Of a DNA stretch of 64,000 nucleotides, positions 33,011 through 45,344 are shown in pieces. The notes under the pieces are model-generated. The model saw only the letters and a program-made list of their open reading frames with translations, had not been told where the DNA came from and ran no database searches. Every line of letters begins with the position of its first letter. Positions within the stretch are counted from its first letter, which is position 1. Both the position numbers and the translations under genes were made by a program. This DNA is from Hymenopus coronatus (Eukaryota > Arthropoda > Insecta > Mantodea > Hymenopodidae), in the NCBI GenBank assembly GCA_030762935.1, contig CM060881.1:96770001-96834000 (forward strand). The letters run 5' to 3'.

Positions 33011-34319
33011 TTATAAATGTTATATACTAGATAAGGTAATTTCGAGTTCATGAGACGGTGTTCATATAATGCGCAGTGGTTATGTGGGCTTTTGCATGCT
33101 CAAATCCCATACCCGTTACTTAGTTCTAACACTTCGCTTAATAACTCCTTATTCCTCCCTTTTTTCTTCATTCCTGATATTGGAACCGATCTGTGTCCAA
33201 TGGTTATTGCTTGAGTATCAGATTTTCGACATCAAACCGAAACGAAACGGACTAATGCGAAACATGCCTTTTGTTTAGAAATTGACTCACTCACGTTGGT
33301 TGGAACACTGATAAGGGATTTCTGCAAACATTAAAAAAAAATACTAAAGGAAACGAAAGACTCAACACGTTTTCGTGCACTATACTGTATCTAAGTATAT
33401 AGAGAAACTTCTACCACTTCCCTGGAAGGAGATTGCGGTTGACCTCATCAAGACAGTCAAATTCACCCAATTCTGAAAGGAGAACAGGAAGAATCTGCCA
33501 TAAAACTAGCATGCCTAAAATCTGATGCGATTCTACTTTTACCACTTTATCTAAACTAAGCCAACTTGAGTAACCCTGCAAGATTCGAACTGGATCACTG
33601 AATCACGTACAAAAGGAAATTCTCCATAGTAGATGCTGCCTTTCAGAATTCATTATGTTAAGCATGCAGAAGCAAGAAAAGAAATTGGAAGGAAATTGTT
33701 GCAAATTCAGGCAGTTAGGGGAAATCTTATTATTAGAACGGTAGCAGGTTCTCACTAAGATTCCAGGCGACAGCGCCGTTTCAAACTTCCCCTGTCTTCT
33801 GTAGCACATAATGCACTTACAACTTCTCTTCTCCACATTTCCATGTTGTTGAAAGACGGCTCGCTTTCTGAATATTCAGCAGTCTACCAACTTTTCACTT
33901 CCCTTCCTTCCCTTTTCTTGCAAGAAGCAATCCTCAAAACTGATACCATGTTTCTCTTGCTTTTTGCTACATCTTGTGGATGCACGTTAATATTAAGGTT
34001 TCGATGGGAATGTGGGAGGTAGGTATATAGGTACATACATTCCCTTAAGCACTTAACTAGGGGGATCGCTCAGTCAAATAATCACATATACCGAGTGATC
34101 AACTTTATTTGGCGTTTACCGCAACGAAATTTCAATTGATGACGTCATTGTTGTAGAGTGAATCTCTATCGTATGCGAATAATTCTGAGGACCTCTTGAA
34201 GAGTACGCAAAATGGCAATAGAGAGCAGCAGAAACCGGCTCAGATATATCGGTGGACTTGGATAGCCTGAACGTGAAATACTTCTACGTAACGTCATGTA
34301 TATATCAGCGCCTTTAGAG
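33011..34319. other. Spacer, nothing recognised
   Basis: A box-B-like GCTCAAATCCCATACC (near 33100) may be a decayed SINE head. Otherwise no repeat or coding signature is seen in 1.3 kb. Confidence 0.4.
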
Positions 34320-34470
34320 CCTGCCTGGGTAGTGTGGGGGTAGCGTGTCTGTCTCATATTCAACAGGTCGTGATTTCAAAACTTGTTTAGGGTGAGTTAC
34401 CCGAATAAGATAAGACATTGAAGCCCGGGCATTTCAATAGTTGAAGTGCCAATAAACCCAGGGTTTTTAC
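34320..34470 (+). mobile_element. tRNA-derived SINE (family E)
   Basis: CCTGGGTAGTGTGGGGGTAG and TCATATTCAACAGGTCGTG match the head of the copy at 6795. The body diverges after GTGAGTTACCCG. Confidence 0.6.
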
Positions 34471-35595
34471 GCCTACTTTGAGTTATTATTTACAGTACAT
34501 CAATTAAATCTACCGAAAAGTATTGGGACAATCAAAAAGTATGGCATTCAGGGATTTCTCAACAAGTAAGAAAATAGCCATAACTTCCGTATTAATATTA
34601 TTTTTAAATTTACAACAAGTATCAAATATGAGTTTGAAAAAAAAAACACGTAAAGCTGCTTACACTCCATTTATTCAAAGTTCGAAAAACTCTCCCTCGG
34701 AATCAGAATTTTCCACAGCTTTATTTGTATCCTGAATTTCAGCTTCATTTCACAGAAATCGAGGAAAATGCAGCATTTTAACATTTAAGAGCACAAACGT
34801 AACAATGAGATCACCACCTTCAAAGAAAATGGCGCGAGTACCCGAGAGCAGCCAAAATTACTAAATCTCCTAAAATTCCTAATAGTTGAACTAAATCAAG
34901 GACAGATGGCAGCACAAATCAGGCAACTAAACGATAACTGATGTATGTTCTTTGCCGCATAGCCCAAGACCGAGTTAAGGTCGTGGAATTGCATTAAATT
35001 CTTAACTAACAGTGCCTCTCTCGGGTTGAGCGCAAGTTTTTCTACAAATATGTAGATGTGACGGCGACTCTCGGGCTACTATTTTTTCCGTAAGACTACT
35101 TCCTATCTTTCCTCTGTCTTAAACATACGTTAACCATATTAAGTCGCCCGATATTCACCTTCTCAGAGTTGGAAAACATTCAGATAAAATCTATCCAGAT
35201 AACTAGCATCTCCCAGAATTCACACCCTGGCCTTCACTAACATAAATAGAAAATAAAAGTATAAACATAAGTGCCCTCTTAAGCAAATGGAATAAAATAA
35301 TACGCAGCGGGCAGCATCGTAATGAAGCGTTCCTTGGATTATTCTACTAGATCAAAAATAGATTTAAATCGTGAAAGTATGATGTTCAGCCGTGCACTCC
35401 GTTTCACTGCAGTGAAACTGATACTTTCAATGCACATGGTAATATCGTATACCAAGTCTGCAAATCGTGGCATGTTTTCTAACGTCCGAATGTTCAGGTA
35501 GGCAAAGTAGTTTTGTCTTGGCCGCTATATCGACCTAAAAGATCAAGCTGACTAGCAGTTATGTGACGTATCAGCTCATTACTGATCGTCTGGAG
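34471..35595. other. Spacer, nothing recognised
   Basis: No gene or repeat is seen. An 18-bp palindrome (GTTTCACTGCAGTGAAAC) lies at 35401. Confidence 0.4.
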
Positions 35596-35890
35596 GCGGC
35601 GCCGTGGCCGATGATTAGACAGCTCGCCTCTCACCTAGGCGGTCCAGGCTAGATCCCCAGGGGTTCGATGGAATAAATGGCAGGGACTGCAGTTCATTCC
35701 TTCAATTGTTACATAATCATCATTCCTGCCAACAATTTCATCATCCTATTCATCGCTTTCATACCAGGCATCGGGATGATCACCCATCCTGGTTTCTCTC
35801 TAGAGCCTCTGCTCCTCAACAGCCTCTGGCCCTGGGGCATTAATTTTTTCTAGGGCGCTAAATCGAGTCCTAGAAGTGACCGCTGATTAG
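35596..35890 (+). mobile_element. tRNA-derived SINE (family I)
   Basis: GCCGTGGCCGATGATTAGAC (box A) with CAGGGGTTCGATGG (box B) opens the element. The body has GGGATGATCACCCATCC (a potential stem) and ends T-rich. The head resembles family F but the body differs. Confidence 0.6.
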
Positions 35891-36019
35891 CACTTAGGTT
35901 TTTATTTCAAATTTTGTTGCGGTAAAACCCGAATAAATATGATCACTCTGTAGTTTTATTCACTTTGCCGGAACAGGTATACCAAATTCGTCCCATAAAT
36001 CCGATTTCATATTTCATTT

Positions 36020-36290
36020 GACATTCACATGGGTTTCTCTACCTAATATTCTTTACATTTTTTGTACCACATACATAGTAAATAGGAAAGGTTTTGCATT
36101 CCATTCAAATATTCGTCTCAATATTTCATTAGAAAGACACCTTTTGAGGCCTCCTGAAGGAAAAAAAAAAAAGTTCTAGAAAAAGGCTGGTTTATGTCTG
36201 TGACCACGTGTCCAAGTATCATGAACAGTAGCAAAAACAAAAAGCCGTTATATTTAAGTTCAACAGGCAAAGGAAGACGTACTGCTTCCG
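36020..36290 (+). repeat. HT element, rearranged H-end fragment
   Basis: A short reverse T-end-like piece (TTCATTTGACATTCACATG) adjoins a plus H end (CATACATAGTAAATAGG) that continues through GGCCTCCTGAAGG to the GT segment. This looks like a fused terminal remnant. Confidence 0.6.
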
Positions 36291-36609
36291 AGAACACTAA
36301 TGTGAAGACAACAGCAAGATAGTAATGTTTTCATTGCGCAATTTTACAATCTCAGTGTCACCTTCTCTCCCTCCTCTTGGATGCTAAATATTGACGATGT
36401 CAAAAAAATACCACTGCGTCCTCTGTGTGCATTCATACCATAGTCGAATAGTACCCATTTCATGGTCCATTTTTTAAATGTCTTTTTCCTTTTTCTTTTA
36501 AGAAAGTTTTTACTCATTGGAATAAATTTGGAGTTTTGTGTATTTATTATTAAATTAAGTAGATTTAGTTGAAAGTGCACTCATAATATAATATATGAAA
36601 AATAAAATG
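36291..36609. other. Spacer, nothing recognised
   Basis: No supported feature. The 78-codon minus-strand frame has no signature. Confidence 0.35.
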
Positions 36610-36890
36610 TATTTGTGGATAGTATCGTAGCTCATATATGGTAGAGCACCTGCCAACTGTGAGACAGGCTTCAGGTACGATTCCTGGTTGGGGGTGGGAA
36701 TGCTTTTCTAGCCAATAAGATTTCTTATCATGTGACTGTGAATGAGAGTGTATGTATATTCTAATGAAAACAAATCTAAAGGAAAGAAAGAAAAAACAAA
36801 CAATGAAAGCTGACAATAGGCAGGAAGTTCCAAAGTAAAAGTTCGCCGATATGACCATTGTAGTTAATAAATTTAAATAAATGGAACAAA
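36610..36890 (+). mobile_element. tRNA-derived SINE (family A)
   Basis: GTAGCTCATATATGGTAGAG (box A) and CAGGTACGATTCCTGG (box B) lead to the family A tail CGATATGACCATTGTAGTT. A long frame on the opposite strand (36565-36924) simply crosses it. Confidence 0.65.
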
Positions 36891-37089
36891 TATATATCTT
36901 ATATTTTCTTGGAGTAACATTCAAAGTACTCCTTATTCAAAAGGAATCTTGTATAATCCTGTATAGCTGGTACAGTACGCTAAGCGACAGATAAAGATGT
37001 AATACACACAAAAAGATGTAATAGAGACTTGTATGAGGCATAAGCCATTTCCGGTTATTATTTTTCGAATTCTACAATAGTTTGTATTT

Positions 37090-37289
37090 CTTTTAAAGTT
37101 CAGTTGATTTCTAGTTTTTTTTCTCGCAATGGCATGGAAAGAACATCGAATTTTAAAGCTACCATAATAGGCCTGATGCTTAAACATTTGACTACCGTGT
37201 TTTTTAATTATATTTATTTATATATTTGCATCTATAATGCCACGTGTAGTGTAGCTATTTCTGCAAACGTTTATCCGGATCAAATGGAA
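37090..37289 (+). repeat. HT element, T-end-side fragment
   Basis: Degenerate body sequence (AAACATTTGACTACCGTG) runs to TATTTCTGCAAACGTTTATC. It lies back to back with the next, oppositely oriented copy. Confidence 0.55.
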
Positions 37290-37299
37290 TAAAAAAAAA

Positions 37300-38180
37300 T
37301 CGGGCATGTTTCATTCACAAGACTTCTCTACATCTCTGTAATAAATTATTGTTAAAAAGCTTATTCTTGCTTTTATTTCATGCTAATCAACAAAAAAGTA
37401 GCAGAAATGGTCTTATTACTTACTTCCTTGTAAGTGGAAGGGAAATAAGGAAGTGCACTAGGCTAAATGAGAGTCAAACCTTTTAAAATCCGGTCACTAT
37501 TTGACTGAAGTTCCTTTGTTTGTACGGCCAGAAGTTGACAAATTTCAGTATAAGTATATTTTATACATTTTATAGCTGAAAACAATAACGAGGAATATCT
37601 AGAAAACGGTTAACTTCACGATAACAAATTGTGTGTTAATGAGCACTACATTTGTGTGTAGTAAGTTTTTGTCCATCTCTTATGGCTTACTAGTTATGCA
37701 AAATTCAAAATTCAAAAAAGTCATCCAAAATAAAGAGGTCTTCAAAGGCTATTCCCAGAAAATTCAAGATATACATTTTATTTGTCATGTAATCTTAAAT
37801 ATGTGGTATTTTAATCAAAATTGATAGCCATTTTTGATAAAATCATTTTTTTTTTAAATTTGTCCATGTAAAGGGTAGTTGGTGGTGGGGAAATTTTCTT
37901 GAAAATCCTCTTGTCACATCCTTGGAGAATACTGAACTTAAATTCCAAGTTTGGTATATAATGGACTTTCCGTTTTTAAGCTATGCTGCCCACGGACACA
38001 CACAGACATACACAAACACACTGCCAGACAGACAGACACACACGGACATTTTTCTAAAAATCCTTTTTTTGGATTCAGAGGGTCTCAAAACATATTTCCG
38101 GTGAAATCCCGGTAGCGAATATTTGTGTGCAGTACAATACCTTCTCTATGCACTATATACATAGTATGTAGAGAAAGTAA
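37300..38180 (-). mobile_element. HT element, full length
   Basis: The T end is TCGGGCATGTTTCATTCACA. The H end has a hairpin (CACTATATACATAGTATG) and GTAGAGAAAGTAA. The GT segment is CA-rich (37995-38045). Confidence 0.8.
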
Positions 38181-38554
38181 TAAGCTTTCGTAGCAAAGCA
38201 TAATAAATAATGCAGTTAATATAGATTTATCGTAGATCCAAATTCATCACTAACAGCAATATATCGTATACAGTAATAATGGTAAATAAATGAAGTTACA
38301 GAAAAATACTATAAATGTGCAGATGACAGGAGTTATAGGATTAATGCTTAATTAGGTAGAACATAAAAGTTTAATGCGCTAATCGGCTTTTTATATGCCA
38401 TGATAAATAAATAAGCAAATAAATAAGGACATCTAAAGGTAGGACTATCTTTATCCAATAGTACGGAACATTTGTTTTAGGATAATGTAATTCGTTTTAA
38501 AACTCAATAAGCGGAAAACAACAAAGATATCGAAGCAATATAAAATGGACTGCC
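38181..38554. other. AT-rich spacer, nothing recognised
   Basis: No feature is supported. Confidence 0.4.
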
Positions 38555-38650
38555 TCTGTGGTCAAATGTTCAGTGTACTGGCTCCTCCTCAGAGGTCTCG
38601 AGTTTGATTCTGGGGCGGTGAATTTGTCTTTAACTAGAATATTCCCACCC
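38555..38650 (+). mobile_element. tRNA-like SINE head
   Basis: CTCTGTGGTCAAATGTTCAG and GGTCTCGAGTTTGATTCTGG are spaced like A and B boxes. The 3' limit is unclear. Confidence 0.5.
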
Positions 38651-38683
38651 CCAGAGAATCTGAATACACGAATTTTGGAGTGG

Positions 38684-38716
38684 CTGTGTGTGTGTGTGTG
38701 TGTGCGCGCGCGCGCG
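38684..38716. repeat. (TG)n(CG)n microsatellite
   Basis: A TG run passes directly into a CG run; alternating purine-pyrimidine DNA of this type can adopt Z form. Confidence 0.9.
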
Positions 38717-39003
38717 AATGTGGTTTAATAGTATAATTCCTGAAGAAACTGAACAGTTCGGCAAGGAAAACCCCAGCAAATGTTTCTCCAGTAAGCTCCC
38801 GATATTACAATAAGCTAAATCAAACAATAAATATATGTATTGCATTCCATAATACAAAAGGGATAAAAATAGTAAAAATTAACGTTTTATATTGTCATTT
38901 GTGTTCTCTCCAATAATTAACATTTTCTAATGTCTTAGTTCAAAATTGAATGAACATTTTCAAGAGTTTTTGGCTTTAAAAATCGTAAATGTGGAAAAAA
39001 AAA

Positions 39004-39043
<40 letters not shown>

Positions 39044-39517
39044 TGTTTAAATAACAAATTTTGTTACTGATGCGTATTAATGCCAAACAGAAGTTGCCTA
39101 AGCAAGAGGTTATTTCAGCTGGCACCTCTAGTGACGAAAGTAAGAACTAAAGCCACTGTTTTCTTTACTTGCGTAGTCTCGCCATGTTCCAATTCCACCT
39201 ACACGTACCGAAGCTCAAATTACAACAGCTGATTTTTTTCAGTTGTTTTCTCTACCCTCTATGTTGAGATAATTAACGGAAAGGGGTTTACACTGTTTTT
39301 GTAGCCTCTCGTGGCTGGAAAAACAAGTTGACAAAACAACACAAAGAGTTTGTTTCCTATCGTAATGCTTTCATTGCAGATTGTTGCTAAAATCGAGGCT
39401 CGCATAAATGAGCATTGAGTAGGGCATCTTAAAAGTGGTGTCCAGTAAATAGTTGCCTATTTAAGAAGGTTGTAAAGCCTTCAAATGCTAATCTTATATG
39501 CAAACCAAAGCAATTTT
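38717..39517. other. Spacer with (AAT)n
   Basis: It holds an (AAT)n tract at 39005-39042. No gene or transposon is recognised in the rest. Confidence 0.45.
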
Positions 39518-40258
39518 TACCTTCTCTACACGTACTAAGTACATAATGTAAGAGAAAATATTGTATTGCACCCAAAATTTCGATACCAAGAAAATACATG
39601 TTTTAGAAATAGGTCCGCGTGTGTGAGGACAACATATCTCAAACACGAAAAGTCCACTAAATACCGAACTTTTTGTTTAGGTTTAGTGTCCTCCAGTGTC
39701 TGCAACACGAAGAAAATCTCCCCACCCACAACTACCCTTTACATCGAAAACATTTCGAAAGCTTTTATTTCCTTAAAAATGGCTCTAACGTATTGATTTA
39801 AATCTGTTATATTTTAAATATTTAATGACAAATAAAATGTGTATCTTGAATGTTCTGGGAATAGCCTCTGGATGATTTAATTTTGTATAACTAGTAAACC
39901 GTAAAAGATACGCAAAAACTTACTACACAAAAATTTAAATCTCCTTAAAACACTCAATTTATGTCATACATTTTTTTCGTGGAGTTGTATGCTTTCGAGA
40001 TATTCATTGTTATTTGGTTTTAAAATATTTTTCTCATGCAAGAGCTTGTCAACACCTGGCCAGGCAAAGAAGTGGATTTAAATCCTATAGCAACCACATT
40101 TTAAAACTGTCGATTTAGACTTGTAAACCTATAAGGAGGCAGGTAATAAGACTTGTTTCTGCTAATGTTTATCTCGATCAACATGAAATAGAAGAATAAG
40201 CTTATTCCAATAACCTGTTACAGAAATGTAGAGAAGTTATGTGAATAGGAAACATCAG
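39518..40258 (+). mobile_element. HT element, full length but short
   Basis: The H end is TACCTTCTCTACACG with palindromic GTACTAAGTACAT. The body has internal deletions, including most of the GT segment. The T end is TAGAGAAGTTATGTGAATAG plus GAAACATCAG. Confidence 0.8.
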
Positions 40259-40344
40259 ATTTTTCCTCTAAAGGACCTGGAAAACATGGACGTGAAATGT
40301 GTGGTTCATTGAACTTACCCTGTGATACTAAAACTGGAATATAA

Positions 40345-40556
40345 ACGATCATATGCTTTTGTGTGCCTAAATATAACAGGTCTCGAGTTCTAATCTGGGG
40401 TAGGGCGAGTTACCTGAATAAGGTTTTTCCGGGTTTATCCTTTATCCTGAGAAAACGAATATCGGTTAACTCTAAGCTCTATGTACCGGACTCATTTGAG
40501 CATCATGTTATTCATTCGTCGTCTGATAAATAGCAGGATAAATGGCATTTAACTTG
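40345..40556 (+). mobile_element. tRNA-derived SINE (family E)
   Basis: ACAGGTCTCGAGTTCTAATC (box B region) and CGAGTTACCTGAATAAGG, then TTTTTCCGGGTTTATCC, match the family E body. It sits between the T ends of two opposed HT copies. Confidence 0.6.
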
Positions 40557-40560
40557 AAAC

Positions 40561-41388
40561 AAAATCTGATGCGTTCCATTCACATGACTTTCTCCACCTA
40601 TTCTGCAAAAAAAGATATTCTTACAAACGATTATTCATTTATCTACGTCATGCTAATCGAGATAAAGATTAGCATAAATTGTCATATTATTTGCTCCCTA
40701 GTAAGCAGAAGGGAAATAAGGAAAAAAACTAGACTAATTCTTTGAAAGGCTTTCACAATGTGATACAATGGAAATTCCTCTCTCTTTGAATGGCTAGGAG
40801 TAAAACAAAGGAGGTATAACGTTAAAGATAGCTTCATGTTTTGAATATCTTGGAAAATTAATTCTGAAAAAACAAAGTATATGTTTTAACGGGATCTATA
40901 CGTTTTGTGTAGTACGTTTTTGTCCAACGTAAGGATTATCAGCCGGATAAAGTAATTTAGAATGAAGAGGGCTTCAGAAACTATTCCGAGAAAATTCGAG
41001 ATATACATTTCGTTTGTCTTGAAAATATCTTATGCATATGGCATTTTAATTAATATAGGTTAGAGACGTTTTTGAGAAAATAAAAATTTTCGAAACGTGT
41101 TTCTTGTAAAGGATAGTTGGGGGTGGAACATTTTCTTGAAAATCTTCGTATCGCATTCTTGGAAGATACTTAACTTAAATACAAAGTTAAGTATTTTAAC
41201 CAACTTTTCGTTTTAAGCTATGCTGTCCTCAGACGCACTCACACACGGATATTCTGATAATTTTTTTTTATTCTGGGGGTCTTAAAACACGTATTTCATA
41301 GCAAAAACTCAATATCGAATTTTTGAATGGATTATAATATCTACTCTATCTATTAAGCACATTGTACCTACGTGCTAGAGAAAGCAAA
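40561..41388 (-). mobile_element. HT element, full length
   Basis: The T end AAAATCTGATGCGTTCC immediately follows the SINE. The H end keeps TAGAGAAAGCAAA but the hairpin is degenerate (TTAAGCACATTGTACC). Confidence 0.8.
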
Positions 41389-41879
41389 TAAAAAACGCCA
41401 AATAAAATACTCAAAACTGTCATAGGAGTATTTCTGAAAACGAAATTTTATATTGATCTACTGTTCTTTTCCATTTCCTCTGCCCTCATATATGCACGGT
41501 TTTTCATAAGCAGCATATTTTGAAAAAAATACATTACGTAATACTAGTAATGCAATCTTAAGAGACCTTTTCGGACCTTCAAAATCTCTAATGCGTTCGT
41601 GATTTTTGAATTTTATACATATACATTTCACGGTTGCCTGTGGAATATTGGTAAAGATTTTAGGAATTACACTGAGTGGTCATTGAAACTGATTATTTAC
41701 AATTAATTAGTTAACATATATTGCATTACTTATGTAAATAAATGAGCTTATAGGATTAATATCAATAATGGGGCATTTTGTGCAATAAAGAAAACGAATT
41801 ACTTCTATTTCTGTCAGCCTAAACATAACGCTAAACGCACTTTAACTGGAGCATAATTTCTTATTGCTTTAAGGTCTTA

Positions 41880-42095
41880 AAAAGGTGCACAAATGATTCC
41901 AACAAGATGGTGCTACAGCATTCATGGCTACAATTTAATGGCAGCTGTGTGCCGCCTCTTTGCGAATCAATGGAGACATGGGCTACAAGAGTGAACTCTG
42001 ACTCTCTGACTAAGTTTTTGAGAATATTTGGATTGCAAGGTTTATTCAAAATGCTCATAGAACCTAAAGACGTTATTCACTGAAAATTATTTTTA
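41880..42095 (+). pseudogene. Tc1/mariner-superfamily (DDE) transposase fragment
   Basis: FQQDGATAFMAT is encoded near 41895, close to the FQQDGATAHTA motif that carries the second catalytic acid in a widespread insect transposase class. After deletions, EYLDCKVYSK and a decayed NAHRT follow near 42010, matching the C-terminal side. Stops and frame changes are frequent. No TIRs were identified. Confidence 0.5.
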
Positions 42096-42170
42096 TTCCA
42101 GCTAAAGAGTAACAACGCACGACGCGTAGACTGGCAGATTGTCGTCGCAGAAATGAAATGAAAGGTATTT

Positions 42171-42511
42171 GTGGGACATGGTTTTTAAAAGTTATCTATA
42201 TATTTTTCTGTATTTCATAAAAGTATATATTACGACTGCGTCCTGGAGTGCGACTGCTTCTGGAAGTTTCTTGCCACGTCATCGACAGATATAAAAGGAG
42301 AGAACGAGCCCGCAGAGAATGCAGTTTCAAATGTGGATTTATAGTGTGGAGCAGTTGAACGAGTTTTGATGAAAATTTTGCTACTGCGAACGTTAAAAGG
42401 AAACTATAGGATAGCTTTGTTGCGGAAGCATCGAATAAAATATGTATGTGTGAACAGATTTTCATTTGTAATAAGTGGATGAAAATTTATTTGTTGGAGC
42501 AATAAAACAAT
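42171..42511. promoter_or_regulatory. Promoter-like / possible solo-LTR region
   Basis: A strong TATA-like GATATAAAAGGAG (near 42288) is followed by GC-richer sequence, and AATAAAACA occurs near 42502. The stretch can be bounded by TG...CA, but no convincing flanking duplication is visible, so the LTR reading is only a possibility. Confidence 0.25.
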
Positions 42512-42550
42512 GGGAAGTAGTTATTCCTTTTTTCATCATGTTTATTAAGA

Positions 42551-42745
42551 GAAATATAATTTCTAGACCATCACATATAGACCGGCTCTTAAACGATTTG
42601 ACTATCGCTTTAGCTTAGTGTATTTCCTTATTCTTCTGGCACCTACTAGAAAATATATAATAAAATCATTATATTATATTATTATTCAAGTAGAAGAATA
42701 AGGTTTTCTAAGAATATCTTGTTTTCAAACTGTTAAAGTGCTGAT
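42551..42745 (+). repeat. HT element, T-end-side fragment
   Basis: GATTTGACTATCGCTTTAGC and GTAGAAGAATAAGG identify the T-end third. The terminus is missing. Confidence 0.7.
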
Positions 42746-43309
42746 CTAAAATCTTCAGCATAGTACATTTCAAAATATTTATTTCACAATATATTGGAAT
42801 TTTGTTTTCATAAATTCATATTTTGGAAAAACATTTTCTTCACATTTGGCATTTCACCTATAACGAGAAACCTGGCAAAGAAAGAAGAGAAAACAAGAGA
42901 AGCAAGTTAAGGGAGGAAATCGCCCGTGTTGTATTGATGCAAAGGTGCTATGTATTTGCAATGAATATAGATCACGTGTTACCCCCACCCCGTGCCTCGG
43001 GGACTCAACTTGATGCTATTTTACTCACTTTGCAACTTAACGACATTTTCACCCCCTTCCCCTACACCTTGCCTTTGTCCCCGGAGAACGAGAACGGGAG
43101 ACGTGACGTTTTGAATTCTCGTATCATGCCTTGTAAAATACAGGGTGCCTGAAAAAGTTCACCTGCTCATTTCCTCTACCTCACTTACACACTACACCTG
43201 ATAAAATAGGTGTAAAAATATAACAAACTTAAATATCTTTTGTGTGTTCCTATCCAAGAAAATTTTAATTCCAGAAATTTGCTTCCTTTATTTTCTTTGC
43301 CGTTAATAG
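42746..43309. other. Spacer with one 109-codon frame
   Basis: The plus frame 42823-43152 (Lys/Arg-rich, then Pro-rich) matches no family I know and has no flanking gene structure. It is probably chance. Confidence 0.35.
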
Positions 43310-43490
43310 CAGTTGAAATATTGTATTACACCCAAAAATTGGATGTTCATATTCTACAGGAAATATGTATTTGAAAACACATCCACGTATGTATGTAAAT
43401 GTGTGAAAATTTTTCTAAAAAACGAAAAGACGCTTAACTGCATAACTTAGTATTTAATTTCTAAACTTCCAAAGATTATCACAGAATACA
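43310..43490 (+). repeat. HT element, H-end fragment
   Basis: It holds GTATTACACCCAAAAATTGG, a shortened GT segment (ATGTATGTAAATGTGTG) and AAAAACGAAAAGACGC. Confidence 0.65.
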
Positions 43491-44599
43491 AACCATCGAA
43501 TGACATTTATCTGAACTATTTAATAAATAAAATATGAATTTATAGAAAATTTTAAATGGCAGTAGCCAGAATAATTGTTTAAAATATAATAAGTAAGTGA
43601 AATGATACAAAGAAAATAAAAGGTGCGCAAAGCTGACAATGTGCCGCCACAAATATTATTACGCGCAATATTTGCATGGGAAAAATATTGCTTAAGTAAT
43701 GTACTGCAAATTTATTAAAAGAAATAGTGTTTTGTAAAGATGTATCATGTTACAAAAATAGTTTAGTGTAAATCAGTTTAATGTATGTTAAATATGTAAA
43801 AATTAAAAAAAAAGGGGGGGGGGGAAAGATAACAGGTATTTAAAGCGTACGCAAAAAGAAAAAAGATCATGGCATCATGGTGCATGCAAGAGAGACATTT
43901 TATATGGTCTGGTGAGGTCGCTATGGGAGTGTAATGTAATCGGTCGGTATTGTAAATTCTTAAAAGCCTTTAGCTTCGAAGATGCATTTAATATAAATGA
44001 ATTCGTAGAAAAATTGTTGCCAAAAAGATTTTTCTTAATATACAATAAGATACAAATTTCTGACTCCGAGACGACTCTGAAAAGAAACCGCACAAATAAG
44101 AAGAAATCGCTGCTCTAAGACGGGAGACCAGACTGACGCATATACTATGGCGTATTGTAAACAAATAATAAAATATTACAAATTTAAATATTATATCGCA
44201 ATGAAATGGCCTGAAAAGGTTAAATTCTATTAAAAAAAACTGTTAATATTGGCCAAACAAAAGAATGATCTAACGATAAATGGTATAAAACAAAAGAATG
44301 GCCAGGTAATAATATGAATATGGTAAGTTAACACCTATTGTATGAAATGGTCAAGAGAATCTCCCAATCGCAAACTACGTTCACATGGAACATTTTTCGA
44401 AAATTCTGAAATTTTTATCAATCAATATCAAAGACTCCTAGAACAAGCACTATGAGCACTAAGGAATGACAGAATAAATCATTTTGTTCACGGTTAGTGG
44501 GCAGCTACTTATAACTACACGTCCTTCAATTTGAAGGATATATATTCAATATATATTTCACCAAATCTATGGCACGCTGAGTCTGTATGGGCTGCATTA
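43491..44599. other. AT-rich spacer; partial tRNA-Met cassette flank
   Basis: Mostly nothing is recognised. The stretch near 44450-44545 repeats the flank at 44760-44860 (shared CACGGTTAGT and CTTCAATTT), so one cassette copy has lost its tRNA. Confidence 0.45.
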
Positions 44600-44866
44600 G
44601 AATTACACACAAAATTAGAATATGACAAGACACATCCAGGATGCAATCACCAAACTGACGTGTTGTGAAGTTACTTATATATACCATATACAAAATATAG
44701 CTTCAAATGTCGGGTTCACTCATTATGCTTTGTTTTCTAGTTAAAGAGATAGAGAGACAATACTATGAACATTATGGAATGGCAGAATGAATCATTTTAT
44801 TCACGGTTAGTATACGCCTACTTATATAATTACAAGTCCTTCAATTTTAAGGTAGATAAAATTTTC

Positions 44867-44939
44867 TGCCCCGGGTGAGGATCGAACTCACGATCTTAAG
44901 ATAACGAGACTTACGCGCTGCCTACTGCGCTTCTGAGGC
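44867..44939 (-). pseudogene. tRNA-Met copy with anticodon changed to CGT
   Basis: This 73-nt sequence matches the three intact tRNA-Met(CAT) genes here but has CGT in the anticodon position (CTCGTTATC against CTCATAATC), an acceptor mismatch (GCCTCAG) and a changed D-arm entry. As read it would be a Thr anticodon on a Met body. It is more likely a decaying copy. Confidence 0.8.
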
Positions 44940-45344
44940 ACATGAAATACTTCACCAAAGTATTCTATACTGTGACATATCTAAAAAACATGTAATAGAT
45001 TTGAATTCGGGAACTATAATTTTCATAAGATTTTCAGAGATTCCACACGAACTGTTCTACAAAACTTATAGGTAAGGAGTTATTTAAATCATTGCCAGAG
45101 TATTCATATTGCAAAACTGCTATTATTTGTACATTTAATGGCAATGCTTGGTTCCATATACATTTGAGAGCGAAGCTTTTCTGAAAACCAGCATCGCCGT
45201 AGACTACGTGATGATCTACGTCCATCTATTAAGGCTCTATTCATCATCCTAAGCAGTGATTATAGATGGACTTTCACAAAGTAAAACATATCACCGAAGG
45301 AAAGAAGAAAAGAAAAAACATTATAAGTTGATAAGGAAGGCCAT

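Noticed and set aside
35401..35418. 18-bp palindrome GTTTCACTGCAGTGAAAC
   Set aside because: Short perfect palindromes of this size can occur by chance. No second copy or associated feature was seen.
36565..36924. 119-codon minus-strand frame
   Set aside because: It crosses a SINE-A copy on the opposite strand. Open frames of this length are expected by chance over 64 kb and six frames.
42823..43152. 109-codon plus-strand frame
   Set aside because: No recognisable domain, no exon structure around it and composition that changes midway. Most likely chance.
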